A stretch of 25,025 nt of DNA from Pseudomonadota bacterium (GTDB lineage: Bacteria; Myxococcota_A; Polyangia; Polyangiales; Polyangiaceae): positions 1 to 25,025 of the forward strand of contig JAEYVE010000212.1 in the NCBI GenBank assembly GCA_023432025.1. Reading direction: 5' to 3'. Below are positions 6,548 through 17,959 of this stretch, in pieces (the stretch's first letter is position 1; each line of letters starts with the position of its first letter). Both the position numbers and the translations under genes were made by a program. The notes below the pieces were generated by a model. That model had not been told where the DNA came from and searched no databases. It worked only from the letters and a program-made list of their open reading frames with translations.

Positions 6548-8785
6548 TCAGTTGTCTTTGATGATGCCGAGGTCGACGACGTTTCCGTCGAGCTTGATGT
6601 CGCTGCCCGACAGCGTCACGCCCGACGGCGTTACCTTGATGGAGGCGCCGCCCATCTTCAGAGAGACTTCGCTCTCTCCCTCGATGACGACGTTCTTTGC
6701 TTTGACGGAGGCCGCTCCGGCCACGGTGGCCGTGTAGCCGGCGGCGTCCGTTTCGGTGACGTCGCCCTTGATGTTGGCCACCACGGCGCCGCCCGTGGCG
6801 AGCGACAGCGAGCCCGCCTCCAGGCCGACGCCGCCTTTGGCCAAAATGACCTTGGCTGCGCCGGTGGTTTCCGAACGCGCAGCGCCGACGATGAGCGAAC
6901 GATCTCCACCGACGATTTGAATGAACGCGGCGCCCACGCTGTGGGAGTACGCGGCGGAGGTCGTGTTACTCACGTCTCCGGCCACGACCGCAATTTCGTT
7001 GCCACCGACCTCGTGGCTGCTGCTGCCGTCCACCGTGCGTCGATGGTCTCCGCCCACCATGTGTCCGCGGTTGGCGCCCACGGTCAGCGAGTGGTCCGCC
7101 GTGACGTCCTCGACCATGAGCGTGCCGACCGTCACGCTCTGATTGGCCCCGACCTCCAGCTTTTGGTCCACGCCCACCGTCGACAGAAAGCTGTCCGTGC
7201 TGGCGAAGCTGTGGTCGACGCCGACCTTGACCTTGTGGTCGTTGCCGACCGCGAGCGTGGTGTTGTTTCCGACGTCGACGCTCATGTCGTACGACGCGTT
7301 GAAGAACATTTGTTCGTCGCCCTTCACGTCGCTCATCCGGATTTCGTTGGACGTGCCGTCCCCGGGTGAGGTCGCGGTTTGAATCGACGAGCGCGCGGCG
7401 TTGTCCGGCAGCTTGTACGGCGGCGGTTTTTTGCCGTTGTAGAGCCGCCCCATCACCAACGGAGCGTCGATGTCGCCGTCCGTGTGCCCCACCGTTACCT
7501 CCCAGGCCACGCGGGGCAGAAGCATGGAGCCGCCGGTGGGAAGCTGACTGGTGCGGATCGGCAGGCTGGACGTTCCGTCGTTTTTTCCCTCTCGATCCCA
7601 GGGGTACTGCACCGTGACACGCCCATGGCCGTCCACGTCGATTTCTGCGCCGGAGGCGCCGGTCGTGGTGGCGGTTTGTAGGCCGCTCGAGCGCCGCGCA
7701 GGTTCGCGGTGTGGCGGACGGTACGGGACCGCGCTGGGGATGGCCTCGAACTCACAATAGTGGCGGTGGATGGGGACTTCGGTGTCCCCACGCCGTTCGT
7801 AGTGGGTGTCGCCGCTGTAGCGAACCTCGGTGACCAAGTGCGGGCCGTTCAGCGCTTCGTACGGGTGGTCTTCGATGGTGAAGCGAAAGCCCGGGGCGAG
7901 GTGCAGAGCGAGGCTCTGGCCGGTGACCACCGCGCGATCCGCGGAGAGGGCCTCGAGCAGCTGCTGAGCGCGTGTCTTGGCGGCGTCGGGCGTGGGCTGT
8001 CGTGACGGGTACTCGTACACCTCGAGCGACTTGTCCGAGTCGTGACCGACGTGTTTACCCTTGAAGTCGAGCTTGGGGTTCCACGGATCGTAGTCGCGCA
8101 CCTCGGCGCTTCCCGGGCGGATGCGCTCCGAGCGCTTCAAGTGGAACACGGCGTCGTCCACGCTCTCGTCACCGAAGGTGTCCTTGAACGGGATCTCGGG
8201 GCTCTCGATTTCTCCGAATCCCTGGGGATCCGCGCCGAAGAGCAGCACCTGTGGATCGCTGAGCTCGAGCGAGTAGTAGATGCCCGCTTCCGCCAAGATG
8301 CGCTCGCAAAACTCGAGATCCGTCTCGCGGTACTGCACCACGTACGTGCGCGGGGTCAGGCCGAGCTCCGGCCATTTTTGTGCGTTGGCCTCGATTTTCG
8401 AGCGCTTCAGCACCTGCTGCACGATTTTTTGGACGGTCGCCTTTTGGTAGGTGTGGCACGTTCGGCGCTGCGTGAGCTTCCACAAGAGCGGCGCGAGCGT
8501 CAGCTCACAAGCGTCTCCGTGGCGTTCGCTCGGCAGCTGTCGCGCCCGTACGACGTCCCCCGCAAAGACGATGGTGCGTGGCTTTTCGCCCGTTCGCTTC
8601 AGGGAAAACTTGGCTTCTTTGCTCAAGAGGGAAGCGGCGTCGAGTGGCGACTTGTCCTTGGCGTGCATCACGCAGCGCACGACCTCGAGCGCGCTGAGCT
8701 TGCGCTCCCAGTGGTAGCTCTGGACCTCGTAGCTGGTCTCGCCGACGGACAGCTCCGCGTCGAGCCTGGAAGCGACGCTCATCAC
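6548..8785 (-). CDS. vgrG: VgrG (TssI), T6SS spike protein, first copy
   Basis: VgrG trimers form the puncturing tip of the T6SS tail and carry effectors. The 745-residue product has an N-terminal gp27-like half, including a YVVQYRETDLEFCERILAEAGIYY segment. The gp5-like OB fold begins near residue 385 (HGRVTVQYPWDREG) with LPRVAWEVTVGHTDGD and PLVMGRLYNGK. A C-terminal beta-helix of short VG-rich repeats runs from about residue 500 to the end. There is no added effector domain after the repeats. The start is GTG at 8785, overlapping the stop of the upstream vgrG (GTGATGA); ATG at 8782 is an equally possible start one codon later. The two genes are therefore probably one transcript. It is clearly a different paralogue from its neighbours, with W-x-W-D-R changed to YPWDR. 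Confidence 0.93.
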   Translation of the reverse strand: MMSVASRLDAELSVGETSYEVQSYHWERKLSALEVVRCVMHAKDKSPLDAASLLSKEAKFSLKRTGEKPRTIVFAGDVVRARQLPSERHGDACELTLAPLLWKLTQRRTCHTYQKATVQKIVQQVLKRSKIEANAQKWPELGLTPRTYVVQYRETDLEFCERILAEAGIYYSLELSDPQVLLFGADPQGFGEIESPEIPFKDTFGDESVDDAVFHLKRSERIRPGSAEVRDYDPWNPKLDFKGKHVGHDSDKSLEVYEYPSRQPTPDAAKTRAQQLLEALSADRAVVTGQSLALHLAPGFRFTIEDHPYEALNGPHLVTEVRYSGDTHYERRGDTEVPIHRHYCEFEAIPSAVPYRPPHREPARRSSGLQTATTTGASGAEIDVDGHGRVTVQYPWDREGKNDGTSSLPIRTSQLPTGGSMLLPRVAWEVTVGHTDGDIDAPLVMGRLYNGKKPPPYKLPDNAARSSIQTATSPGDGTSNEIRMSDVKGDEQMFFNASYDMSVDVGNNTTLAVGNDHKVKVGVDHSFASTDSFLSTVGVDQKLEVGANQSVTVGTLMVEDVTADHSLTVGANRGHMVGGDHRRTVDGSSSHEVGGNEIAVVAGDVSNTTSAAYSHSVGAAFIQIVGGDRSLIVGAARSETTGAAKVILAKGGVGLEAGSLSLATGGAVVANIKGDVTETDAAGYTATVAGAASVKAKNVVIEGESEVSLKMGGASIKVTPSGVTLSGSDIKLDGNVVDLGIIKDN

Positions 8786-11025
8786 CCACCTACCTTGAGG
8801 TTGCCCGACTTCTTCACGAGCGCCGCCTTGACCACGATTTTGCTGCCCTTCATTTTCAGGCTGCCGCCGGACAGGTTGAGCACGGTGCCGCCCACCTTGA
8901 GCTTTCCGCTGCCGGAGACCACCTGCACCTTTTTGCCCTTGATGACGAGGTCACCGGTGATTTTTTGGTTGTGCACGGCGCCGACCACGTGCGTAGCGGC
9001 TCCTTCGCACTTCACCTCGGAGTTTCCTTTGACGCTCAGCGCTTCGGCGCCGCTCACGGTGCGCGCCTTGGCGCCCTGAACCACCTCGCCCACGCTCCCG
9101 CCCGTGACGAACATGCGCACGGCGCCGACGTTGGAGGCGCTGGTGGTGACGATGTTTTCCGTCACGCTGCCGCCGACCGCGGCCAGCTCCAGCGCGCCGA
9201 CGGTGCGCGTGTAGTTTCCGGTGAGCGTGCGCATTTCGCCGTTGTCGATGGTGAGCGAGTTGCCCGCCACCGTGTAGGAGCGGTCACCGGTGATTTTTTC
9301 GAGGAGGTTCCCTTTGACGTCGAACTGATCGTTGCCGCCCACCGTCTGCGTTTGGTTGCCCGTTACGTCGAGCTTGGTGTGGGCGCCGACGTTCACCGAC
9401 TGGTTGGCGCCGACGTTCATGGCGTCGTTCACCTTGACCGAACGCGAGAGGTTGCCGTTGACGTGGTGCTCGTCGTTGACGGTGACTTCCTCGGTTTGAT
9501 CGAAGCCGGTGGAGGCGTTCAGGTCCTTTTGGGCTTTGATGGCGAAGCCTTGGCTGCCGCCCGCGTCGCCCAGGGTGATTTCGTTCGAACCGGCCCCGCC
9601 GGGCGAGGACATGCTCTTGATGGAGCCAAAGGTGCTGCTCCCCGGAAGCGCCAAGGGCGGAGTTTTTTGTGCGTTGTAAACGCGCCCCATCACGAGCGGA
9701 CGATCCGGATCTCCCTCGAGGAAGGCGACCGACACTTCCCAACCGACGCGCGGCAGGATCATGGAGCCGCCGAGCGGCAGCTGCACGACGCGCACCCAGC
9801 AGCTCGACTTGTCGTCGAACTGCCCTACGCGATCCCAGTGAAAGCGCACCTTGATGCGTCCGTATTTGTCGACGCAGATGGCCTGCGGATCGTTGTCGTC
9901 TCCGGTGACGACGGCCGTTTGCAAACCCGGAATCTTGGGCCGCGGCGCGCGGCGCGGAGGTTGGTAGTCCGTACCGGCCGGGATAGCGAAGAAGCGGTTT
10001 TCGGCGAGCACGTTGGGGGCTCCGTCCGCGCCGTCTCCGGACTGATGCCCGAAGGTTTCCACGGCGGTGACCACGTAGGTGCCGTTCAGATCGGTCTCGG
10101 CGTTGCCGTCGACGAGGACGGAGCGCGCCACGCTGACCAGGGGCTGCTTGGAGCTACCCGCGCAGACGTCCGCGTCGCTTCTGAGCTGCTTGATGCGCGT
10201 AGCGGCCAACGCTTCGCCGCGAGCGGGCTTCGTGAAGCCGCCCGGGTAGTCGAAGTGGGGCGCAGGCCAAACGTCCTCGGCGGCGATGATGGCCTCGGCG
10301 GGGCGGCGCGGTGACTCGAAGTCGAAGTCGCGGAGCACGACGTGCGTGGTTCGCAGCGAGCGTTTGCGTGAAAACCGCGTGAGCGGCTCGCCCAGGGTGA
10401 GCGCCGTTTGAGCCAGAGAAAGCTGCACCGGGTCGCCCACCAAGCCGTGGTTGTCGAAGACGTTGGAGGCGTCCGCCACCACCATGCGGTGACCCGCGTC
10501 GTCGTGCAGGAAGAAGTAAAAGTACCCTTCGTCCTCGAAGAGGCGCGTCATGAAGTTCAGCGCGCTCTCCCGATACTGAACGGTGTAGGGACGCGTATCG
10601 GGCTCACGCGTCAGACGAAACTCGACTTTGTCCGCGAGGCCCGCCTCCTGGAGCAGGGTGGTGGCGATTTCTTCGACCGTTTGGTCTTGGAAAATGCGGC
10701 TGTCGACGCGCAGCGCGAGCGCGGCCAGCGCCGGGCGCAGGCGAACGCGAAAGTGAAGCTTTTTTCCGGCCACTTTCACGAAGCTCGCGTCGTTCACCAC
10801 GCCGTCCAAGTAGCGTGGAGAACCGAAGCGATCCGCGAGCTCGAGCAAGAGCCGCTTTCTGAGGCAGTCCTCGATGCGAAAGTCTCGGTCCTCCGTGCAG
10901 AATTGCACGCGGATGTCATAGAGCTGCGAGATGGCCTCATGAGCCGAATAGCTCGTGACAAGCACGTCTTCGGGGAGGCCCGAGCCATGCAGGAGGATCT
11001 GCGCAGTGATGGGACCGTAGTTCAC
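8782..11025 (-). CDS. vgrG: VgrG (TssI), T6SS spike protein, second copy
   Basis: This 747-residue VgrG has the gp27-like N-terminal half (residues 1 to about 370, with YTVQYRESALNFMTRLFEDEG split over the usual site), and a gp5 OB fold starting near residue 390 with YGRIKVRFHWDR. SCWVRVVQLPLGGSM, LPRVGWEVSVAFLEGDPDRP and VMGRVYN follow. A long C-terminal array of VGxN/VGGN-type repeats runs from about residue 515, ending in a Lys/Gly-rich tail with no effector extension. The only in-frame start near a stop codon is GTG at 11025; the upstream bases lack a Shine-Dalgarno match, so initiation may be weak. It is upstream of and overlaps the first vgrG, and is divergent from the third vgrG with a 180-bp gap. 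Identity as VgrG is certain from the OB-fold motifs. Confidence 0.93.
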   Translation of the reverse strand: MNYGPITAQILLHGSGLPEDVLVTSYSAHEAISQLYDIRVQFCTEDRDFRIEDCLRKRLLLELADRFGSPRYLDGVVNDASFVKVAGKKLHFRVRLRPALAALALRVDSRIFQDQTVEEIATTLLQEAGLADKVEFRLTREPDTRPYTVQYRESALNFMTRLFEDEGYFYFFLHDDAGHRMVVADASNVFDNHGLVGDPVQLSLAQTALTLGEPLTRFSRKRSLRTTHVVLRDFDFESPRRPAEAIIAAEDVWPAPHFDYPGGFTKPARGEALAATRIKQLRSDADVCAGSSKQPLVSVARSVLVDGNAETDLNGTYVVTAVETFGHQSGDGADGAPNVLAENRFFAIPAGTDYQPPRRAPRPKIPGLQTAVVTGDDNDPQAICVDKYGRIKVRFHWDRVGQFDDKSSCWVRVVQLPLGGSMILPRVGWEVSVAFLEGDPDRPLVMGRVYNAQKTPPLALPGSSTFGSIKSMSSPGGAGSNEITLGDAGGSQGFAIKAQKDLNASTGFDQTEEVTVNDEHHVNGNLSRSVKVNDAMNVGANQSVNVGAHTKLDVTGNQTQTVGGNDQFDVKGNLLEKITGDRSYTVAGNSLTIDNGEMRTLTGNYTRTVGALELAAVGGSVTENIVTTSASNVGAVRMFVTGGSVGEVVQGAKARTVSGAEALSVKGNSEVKCEGAATHVVGAVHNQKITGDLVIKGKKVQVVSGSGKLKVGGTVLNLSGGSLKMKGSKIVVKAALVKKSGNLKVGG

Positions 11026-11205
11026 TAGGAGGGCAGCTTAGCCGAGTGTTCTTGCGGGTCGAGAGGCCGGAGAGGCTGAGCTCGTCGTGTGAGCGCCACG
11101 CGGGCGCGGCCCTTCAGCCGACAGGGTGCCCGGTTCCCGCTCCGGTCTTCTCGCTCTGAGCCGGCTCTCGGGGTTATGCTGCGGGCCGCTACCTTCTCAC
11201 GCCCG
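11026..11205. promoter_or_regulatory. Divergent promoter region between two VgrG genes
   Basis: This 180-bp gap must contain start signals for both the leftward and rightward vgrG transcripts. A TATGCT at 11175-11180 resembles a -10 element for the rightward gene, but no matching -35 hexamer is present 17 bases upstream, and it overlaps a possible alternative ATG at 11176. Nothing else in the gap can be supported. Confidence 0.3.
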
Positions 11206-13989
11206 ATGGCCCGTACGATTGACGTCACCCTGCGTACTCCGCACTTCGTGAGCACTCACGTGCTCGCCTTTCGTGCTTGGGGGGAGGTGGGGCACCCCCA
11301 CGAGCTCACGGTTCGGGTGCTGCTGGACGAGGTGCTTTCGCTGGACGAACTGGTGGGGGAGAGCGCCGAGCTCATCGTTCGAGCTGCGGAGGAGCCGCCG
11401 CGTTTCGTGCGCGGCATCGTGGAGTCGGTCGAGCTGGAGGCGAGCCCCGAAGAGGGCAACGTGCGCATCAAGCCTTGCTACGTGTTTCACGTGGTGTCGC
11501 GCTTGGCGCTCCTTTCGCGCAGCGAGGATTGCCGCATTTTCCAGGAGCTCACGGTCCCGGAAATCATTTGTGAGGTGCTCGCCGACCACGGCATCGACAA
11601 AGAGGTGGACGGCGTAGAGCAGGTCGCGCTCCGTTTGGGGGCAAGCTACCCGAAGCGGGAATACTGCGTTCAGTACCGAGAGACGGCCCTTCACTTCATT
11701 TCGCGGCTCTGCGAGAGCGAAGGCATCTACTTCTTCAGCGAGTTCGACGAGGACTCGGCGCTCGAACGCCTCGTCTTTGCCGACGACAGCACGACGTGCA
11801 AGCGCGCGCCTGCGGAGCCCGTGCCCCAGCGGGCGGGCACGGGACAGCACGGCGAGGCCAAAGTCGTGACCCGCCTGGAGCGGCAGGACGCCGTCGTCAG
11901 CGGCCACGTCACCTTACGCTCGTACGATTGGAAGCGGCCGGATCTCCTGGCGCAGCTCACCAAGACCCAAGAAGCGGACCGGCACACCGACCTCCAAGTG
12001 TACGACTTTTCGAGCGACTTCGTGGAGGAGGCGGAAGGAGCGCGGCTCGCGAGCGTGCGGCTCGAAGCGCTGCAAGCGGGCCGGCTTCGGTTCGACGTGG
12101 TGACGGACGTCGCGGAAATCGGGGCGGGCGGTGGCTTCGCCATCGAGAGCGGCTTTCCGCCGGAGACCGCCGAGTACTTCGTGGTGTCCGTCGAGCACGA
12201 GTACCAGGCGGACCTTCGTCTGAGAGAGGGCAACGCGGACGGTACGGGGGCGTTCCGCGCGCGCGCCGTGCTCATTCCGCGAACGGTGCGGTTCCGTTTG
12301 CCGCTGCTGCGACGCGCGCCGGTCATCGATGGGCCGCAAACGGCCGTGGTGGTGGCGCCCAAGGAGGCTCCGCCCGAAACCATTCATACGGACGAACATG
12401 GCCGCTGCCGAGTCCGGTTCCATTGGGATCGCGCGGGGGACACGTACGACCGAGCGTCGTGCTGGATGCGCGTGAGTCAGCTGCAAACGTCGGGATCGAT
12501 GGTGCTGCCTCGCGTGGACTGGGAGGTGGTCGTCGAGTTCCTCGAGGGCAACCCCGATCGGCCAGTGGTGACGGGTCGCTTGTTCAACGATCTGTTCATG
12601 CCTCCTTACGCGCTCCCCGAGGGCCGCACGCGCACGACCATGAAGTCCGCGAGCACGCCCAGCGGCGGCGGCACGAACGAAATCCGCTTCGAAGACAAAG
12701 CCGGCTCCGAAGAGGTGATGATTCAGTCGCAGTACAACACCCACGTTGCTGCAGCGAACAACCGGAAGAAAAAGGTCGGCAAGGACGAGACGATCGTCGT
12801 CAACAACAACGCCGAGCTGGTCGTGGGCTCCAACCAAAAGGTGCAAGTCACCAATGGTTTCGAGAGCACCGTGGGCGGCAACCAGGACGTGACCGTGGGC
12901 GGCAACCGCGCCGTCAGCGTGAACGCGGTGTACGGTCTCACGGTGGGTGGCAGCGCCACCTCCACGGTGGGCGGCAACCAAATGGAAATGATCGGCAACC
13001 CGCTGGAAGGCCTGCTCAGCTTGGCGGCGTCGAAGGCGGTGGAGGCCGCGTCCAAGCAGGTGAGCGAGGCCATCGACAAGATCGAGGGAGCCGTTCAAGA
13101 AGCCGTCAATCAAGCGTTGGGTCCCATCGCGGATTTGCAGGCGCGCGTGAACGCGCTCGGGCCGCAGATGAACGCGGTGAGCGAGGGCGCGCTGGCCTCG
13201 TCGGTGGGTTTGGCCGCAGGGGTGGCCGCGCTGCCGGGTGCGGACGATTTGTCGCGCTCCGTTGCCGGAGGTCCGGCGGCGACGCGCACCGGGCCCGAGG
13301 ATTCCACCTCGGCCGCGGGTATCTCTGGCGCGGCGCTCGTGAACGCCGCCGTTCGCGGGCAGTTGGCGCAAGGCGTGCAAGCGGCCAAGGCGCTCGGCGC
13401 CGCTCAGGCTGCCGGAGGCAGCGCGGGGGGCAGCCAGTCATTGGCGAACGTGGGTGGCCCGGCGGGCGACTTGAGCGGCTTCTCCGAGTCGGACACCGCA
13501 CAGGGGCCAGGCTACAGCCAATACACCGTCACGGGTGACACGACCGAAACGACGGGGGCCATGCGTGTCGTGGCGGCGGCCGGCGAGGTGATGTTGAACG
13601 CCAAGTCGGAGACCGAGGACGTGGGCGCGGCGCACATCGAGGTCATCAAGGGGAGCCGCGCCGAGTCCGTGGAAGGCGCCTCCAGCGAGACGGAAGTGGC
13701 GCTGGTCATGGCGGTCAAAGGGGACGTCACGCAGACGGTGCACGGCCTCCTGAACGTGATGGTGGGCGGGGCCCTGATGCAGACCGTCGGCGGAACGCGC
13801 AGCGTGACTTCGGGCGGCAACGTGAACCTGGTGAGCGCCACGCACAGCGTGGACGCAAAAACGAAAATTACGCTCAAGTGCGGCGCGAGCGTCGTTGTCA
13901 TCGACGGCTCCGGGGTCATGATTCAAGCCCCGATGGTGAGCATCGAAGGCAGCAAGATCACCCTGTCCAAGAACGTGGCAGATGCTTGA
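11206..13989 (+). CDS. vgrG: VgrG (TssI), third copy, with Ala-rich insertion in the C-terminal repeats
   Basis: The 927-residue product is a VgrG: gp27-like half with YCVQYRETALHFISRLCESEGIYFF split across residues about 150-180, OB fold with HGRCRVRFHWDR near residue 400, CWMRVSQLQTSGSM, LPRVDWEVVVEFLEGNPDRP and VVTGRLFN, then VGGN repeats from about residue 510. Unlike its two neighbours, the repeat array is broken at about residues 592-767 by an Ala/Gly/Ser-rich stretch that begins with a helical, coiled-coil-like part (SKAVEAASKQVSEAIDKIEG). Repeats then resume (YTVTGDTTETTG onward) to the end. ATG 11206 was chosen because the VgrG fold starts there; ATG 11176 is also possible. The gene overlaps the following small gene by 8 bases (ATGCTTGA), suggesting coupled translation. 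Confidence 0.92.
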   Translation: MARTIDVTLRTPHFVSTHVLAFRAWGEVGHPHELTVRVLLDEVLSLDELVGESAELIVRAAEEPPRFVRGIVESVELEASPEEGNVRIKPCYVFHVVSRLALLSRSEDCRIFQELTVPEIICEVLADHGIDKEVDGVEQVALRLGASYPKREYCVQYRETALHFISRLCESEGIYFFSEFDEDSALERLVFADDSTTCKRAPAEPVPQRAGTGQHGEAKVVTRLERQDAVVSGHVTLRSYDWKRPDLLAQLTKTQEADRHTDLQVYDFSSDFVEEAEGARLASVRLEALQAGRLRFDVVTDVAEIGAGGGFAIESGFPPETAEYFVVSVEHEYQADLRLREGNADGTGAFRARAVLIPRTVRFRLPLLRRAPVIDGPQTAVVVAPKEAPPETIHTDEHGRCRVRFHWDRAGDTYDRASCWMRVSQLQTSGSMVLPRVDWEVVVEFLEGNPDRPVVTGRLFNDLFMPPYALPEGRTRTTMKSASTPSGGGTNEIRFEDKAGSEEVMIQSQYNTHVAAANNRKKKVGKDETIVVNNNAELVVGSNQKVQVTNGFESTVGGNQDVTVGGNRAVSVNAVYGLTVGGSATSTVGGNQMEMIGNPLEGLLSLAASKAVEAASKQVSEAIDKIEGAVQEAVNQALGPIADLQARVNALGPQMNAVSEGALASSVGLAAGVAALPGADDLSRSVAGGPAATRTGPEDSTSAAGISGAALVNAAVRGQLAQGVQAAKALGAAQAAGGSAGGSQSLANVGGPAGDLSGFSESDTAQGPGYSQYTVTGDTTETTGAMRVVAAAGEVMLNAKSETEDVGAAHIEVIKGSRAESVEGASSETEVALVMAVKGDVTQTVHGLLNVMVGGALMQTVGGTRSVTSGGNVNLVSATHSVDAKTKITLKCGASVVVIDGSGVMIQAPMVSIEGSKITLSKNVADA

Positions 13990-14539
13990 AGACGAGTACA
14001 CCGCGCGGTCGCCGGAGCAAGCCGCACGGGTGTCGGAGGAGGAGTCGCACCGCCCGGAGCCGTCCGGCGAACACTCGCCGCTCGATTCGCTCCTGTCGTT
14101 CGTGCCCGAGCGTCTGCCCGGGCCCGCGCCAAGCCATCTCACGCCGGGTCTGCGTACGGCGGAGCTCGCCCAGCTTCGAGGTCGCACGGCGACCGTGCGG
14201 CTACGCGCCAGCGCGGAAGACGTTCTCGCTGAGCTGGCGCCGGAGGTCGACACGCGCCTCTTGGAGCGTGCCCGCAAGGAAGGACAACGCGTGCTCGTCG
14301 AGATCGAGCCGGGCATCACGCCGCTCGTCGTGGGCGTGGTCCAGACGCGCTTGCCCGAGCATGTGGAAATCGATGCGATGACCATCGAAATTCGAGCCAA
14401 GCAAGCGGTGACGCTGCGCTCCGGGCTCGCCGGACTTCGTCTCCGTGCCGACGGGGACGTGGAGCTGCTGGGCACGCGGATCAGCGCCGCGTCGCGCGGC
14501 ATCATGCGGCTCGTCGGTCGGGTGCTGCGCCTCAACTGA
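13982..14539 (+). CDS. DUF6484-like VgrG-linked protein
   Basis: This 185-residue protein overlaps the third vgrG by 8 bases and is probably co-translated with it. Residues 1-60 are charged and low in complexity. The middle contains a GQRVLVEIEPGITPLVVGVV segment, resembling the 'vLvxF...PivxGvl' pattern of DUF6484 proteins often encoded beside VgrG. The C-terminus, VTLRSGLAGLRLRADGDVEL followed by LGTRISAASRGIMRLVGRVLRLN split over the last 45 residues, resembles the conserved beta-rich end of the same family and also looks like a VgrG/PAAR-type repeat tail. The role is not known; an adaptor or tip-loading function for this VgrG is an inference from the gene overlap. No signal peptide or membrane segment is seen. 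Confidence 0.6.
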   Translation: MLEDEYTARSPEQAARVSEEESHRPEPSGEHSPLDSLLSFVPERLPGPAPSHLTPGLRTAELAQLRGRTATVRLRASAEDVLAELAPEVDTRLLERARKEGQRVLVEIEPGITPLVVGVVQTRLPEHVEIDAMTIEIRAKQAVTLRSGLAGLRLRADGDVELLGTRISAASRGIMRLVGRVLRLN

Positions 14540-14553
14540 CGACCCAAAAGCTC

Positions 14554-14568
14554 TGGCACGTCCTGCGC
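14554..14568 (+). promoter_or_regulatory. Candidate sigma-54 (-24/-12) promoter
   Basis: TGGCACG at 14554-14560 is a perfect -24 element, and a GC at 14567-14568 is at the correct 10-base spacing from the GG (14555-14556). The -12 element reads GCGC rather than TTGC, so the match is partial. It lies 15 bases after the stop of the DUF6484-like gene and about 260 bases before the kinase start, so it could drive the kinase-PEGA transcript. Sigma-54 control of T6SS genes is known in other bacteria. Confidence 0.3.
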
Positions 14569-14760
14569 GCTCGGGTGTGCCGCGCTGCAGGAGAGGGCCG
14601 GCCAGTAGCCCGGTGTGGGCTTGGCGAGCCTCGGAGCTAGCCACGATTCAGGCGCGGAGGTGTGAGCTTCTTGGAGGAAAATGCCGCTCGATGCGTAACG
14701 AACCCGTGGCGCTGCGCGAGAGGAGAGCGAGCGCTGTTTGTGGTTGGCCCGGAGGAGGTC

Positions 14761-14775
14761 CGAAAGTAACTTTCG
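14761..14775. promoter_or_regulatory. 15-base palindrome upstream of the kinase gene
   Basis: CGAAAGTAACTTTCG is a perfect inverted repeat of 7 bases around one central base, ending 52 bases before the kinase start. It is AT-richer than its surroundings, as expected for an operator. It could also lie in the coding frame if translation began further upstream at TTG 14738, but the better start at 14828 makes it non-coding. Confidence 0.4.
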
Positions 14776-14827
14776 CGTTCAGGAGGTTCGAGGCGGGCGC
14801 TATCGGCTGCACCTCGAGGGGATGTGC

Positions 14828-17955
<3,128 letters not shown>

Positions 17956-17959
<4 letters not shown>

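Noticed and set aside
8965..10314. 449-codon open frame on the plus strand opposite the second vgrG
   Set aside because: It is the antisense of a clear VgrG; the product is His/Arg/Val-rich and shows no motif.
11914..13380. 488-codon open frame on the minus strand opposite the third vgrG
   Set aside because: Antisense shadow of a VgrG with conserved OB-fold motifs; no ribosome-binding site or domain.
14681..14698. Mini reading frame of 5 codons (MPLDA) with GGAGG just upstream
   Set aside because: GGAGG is only 3 bases from the ATG, the peptide has no attenuator-like codon run, and no paired hairpins follow.
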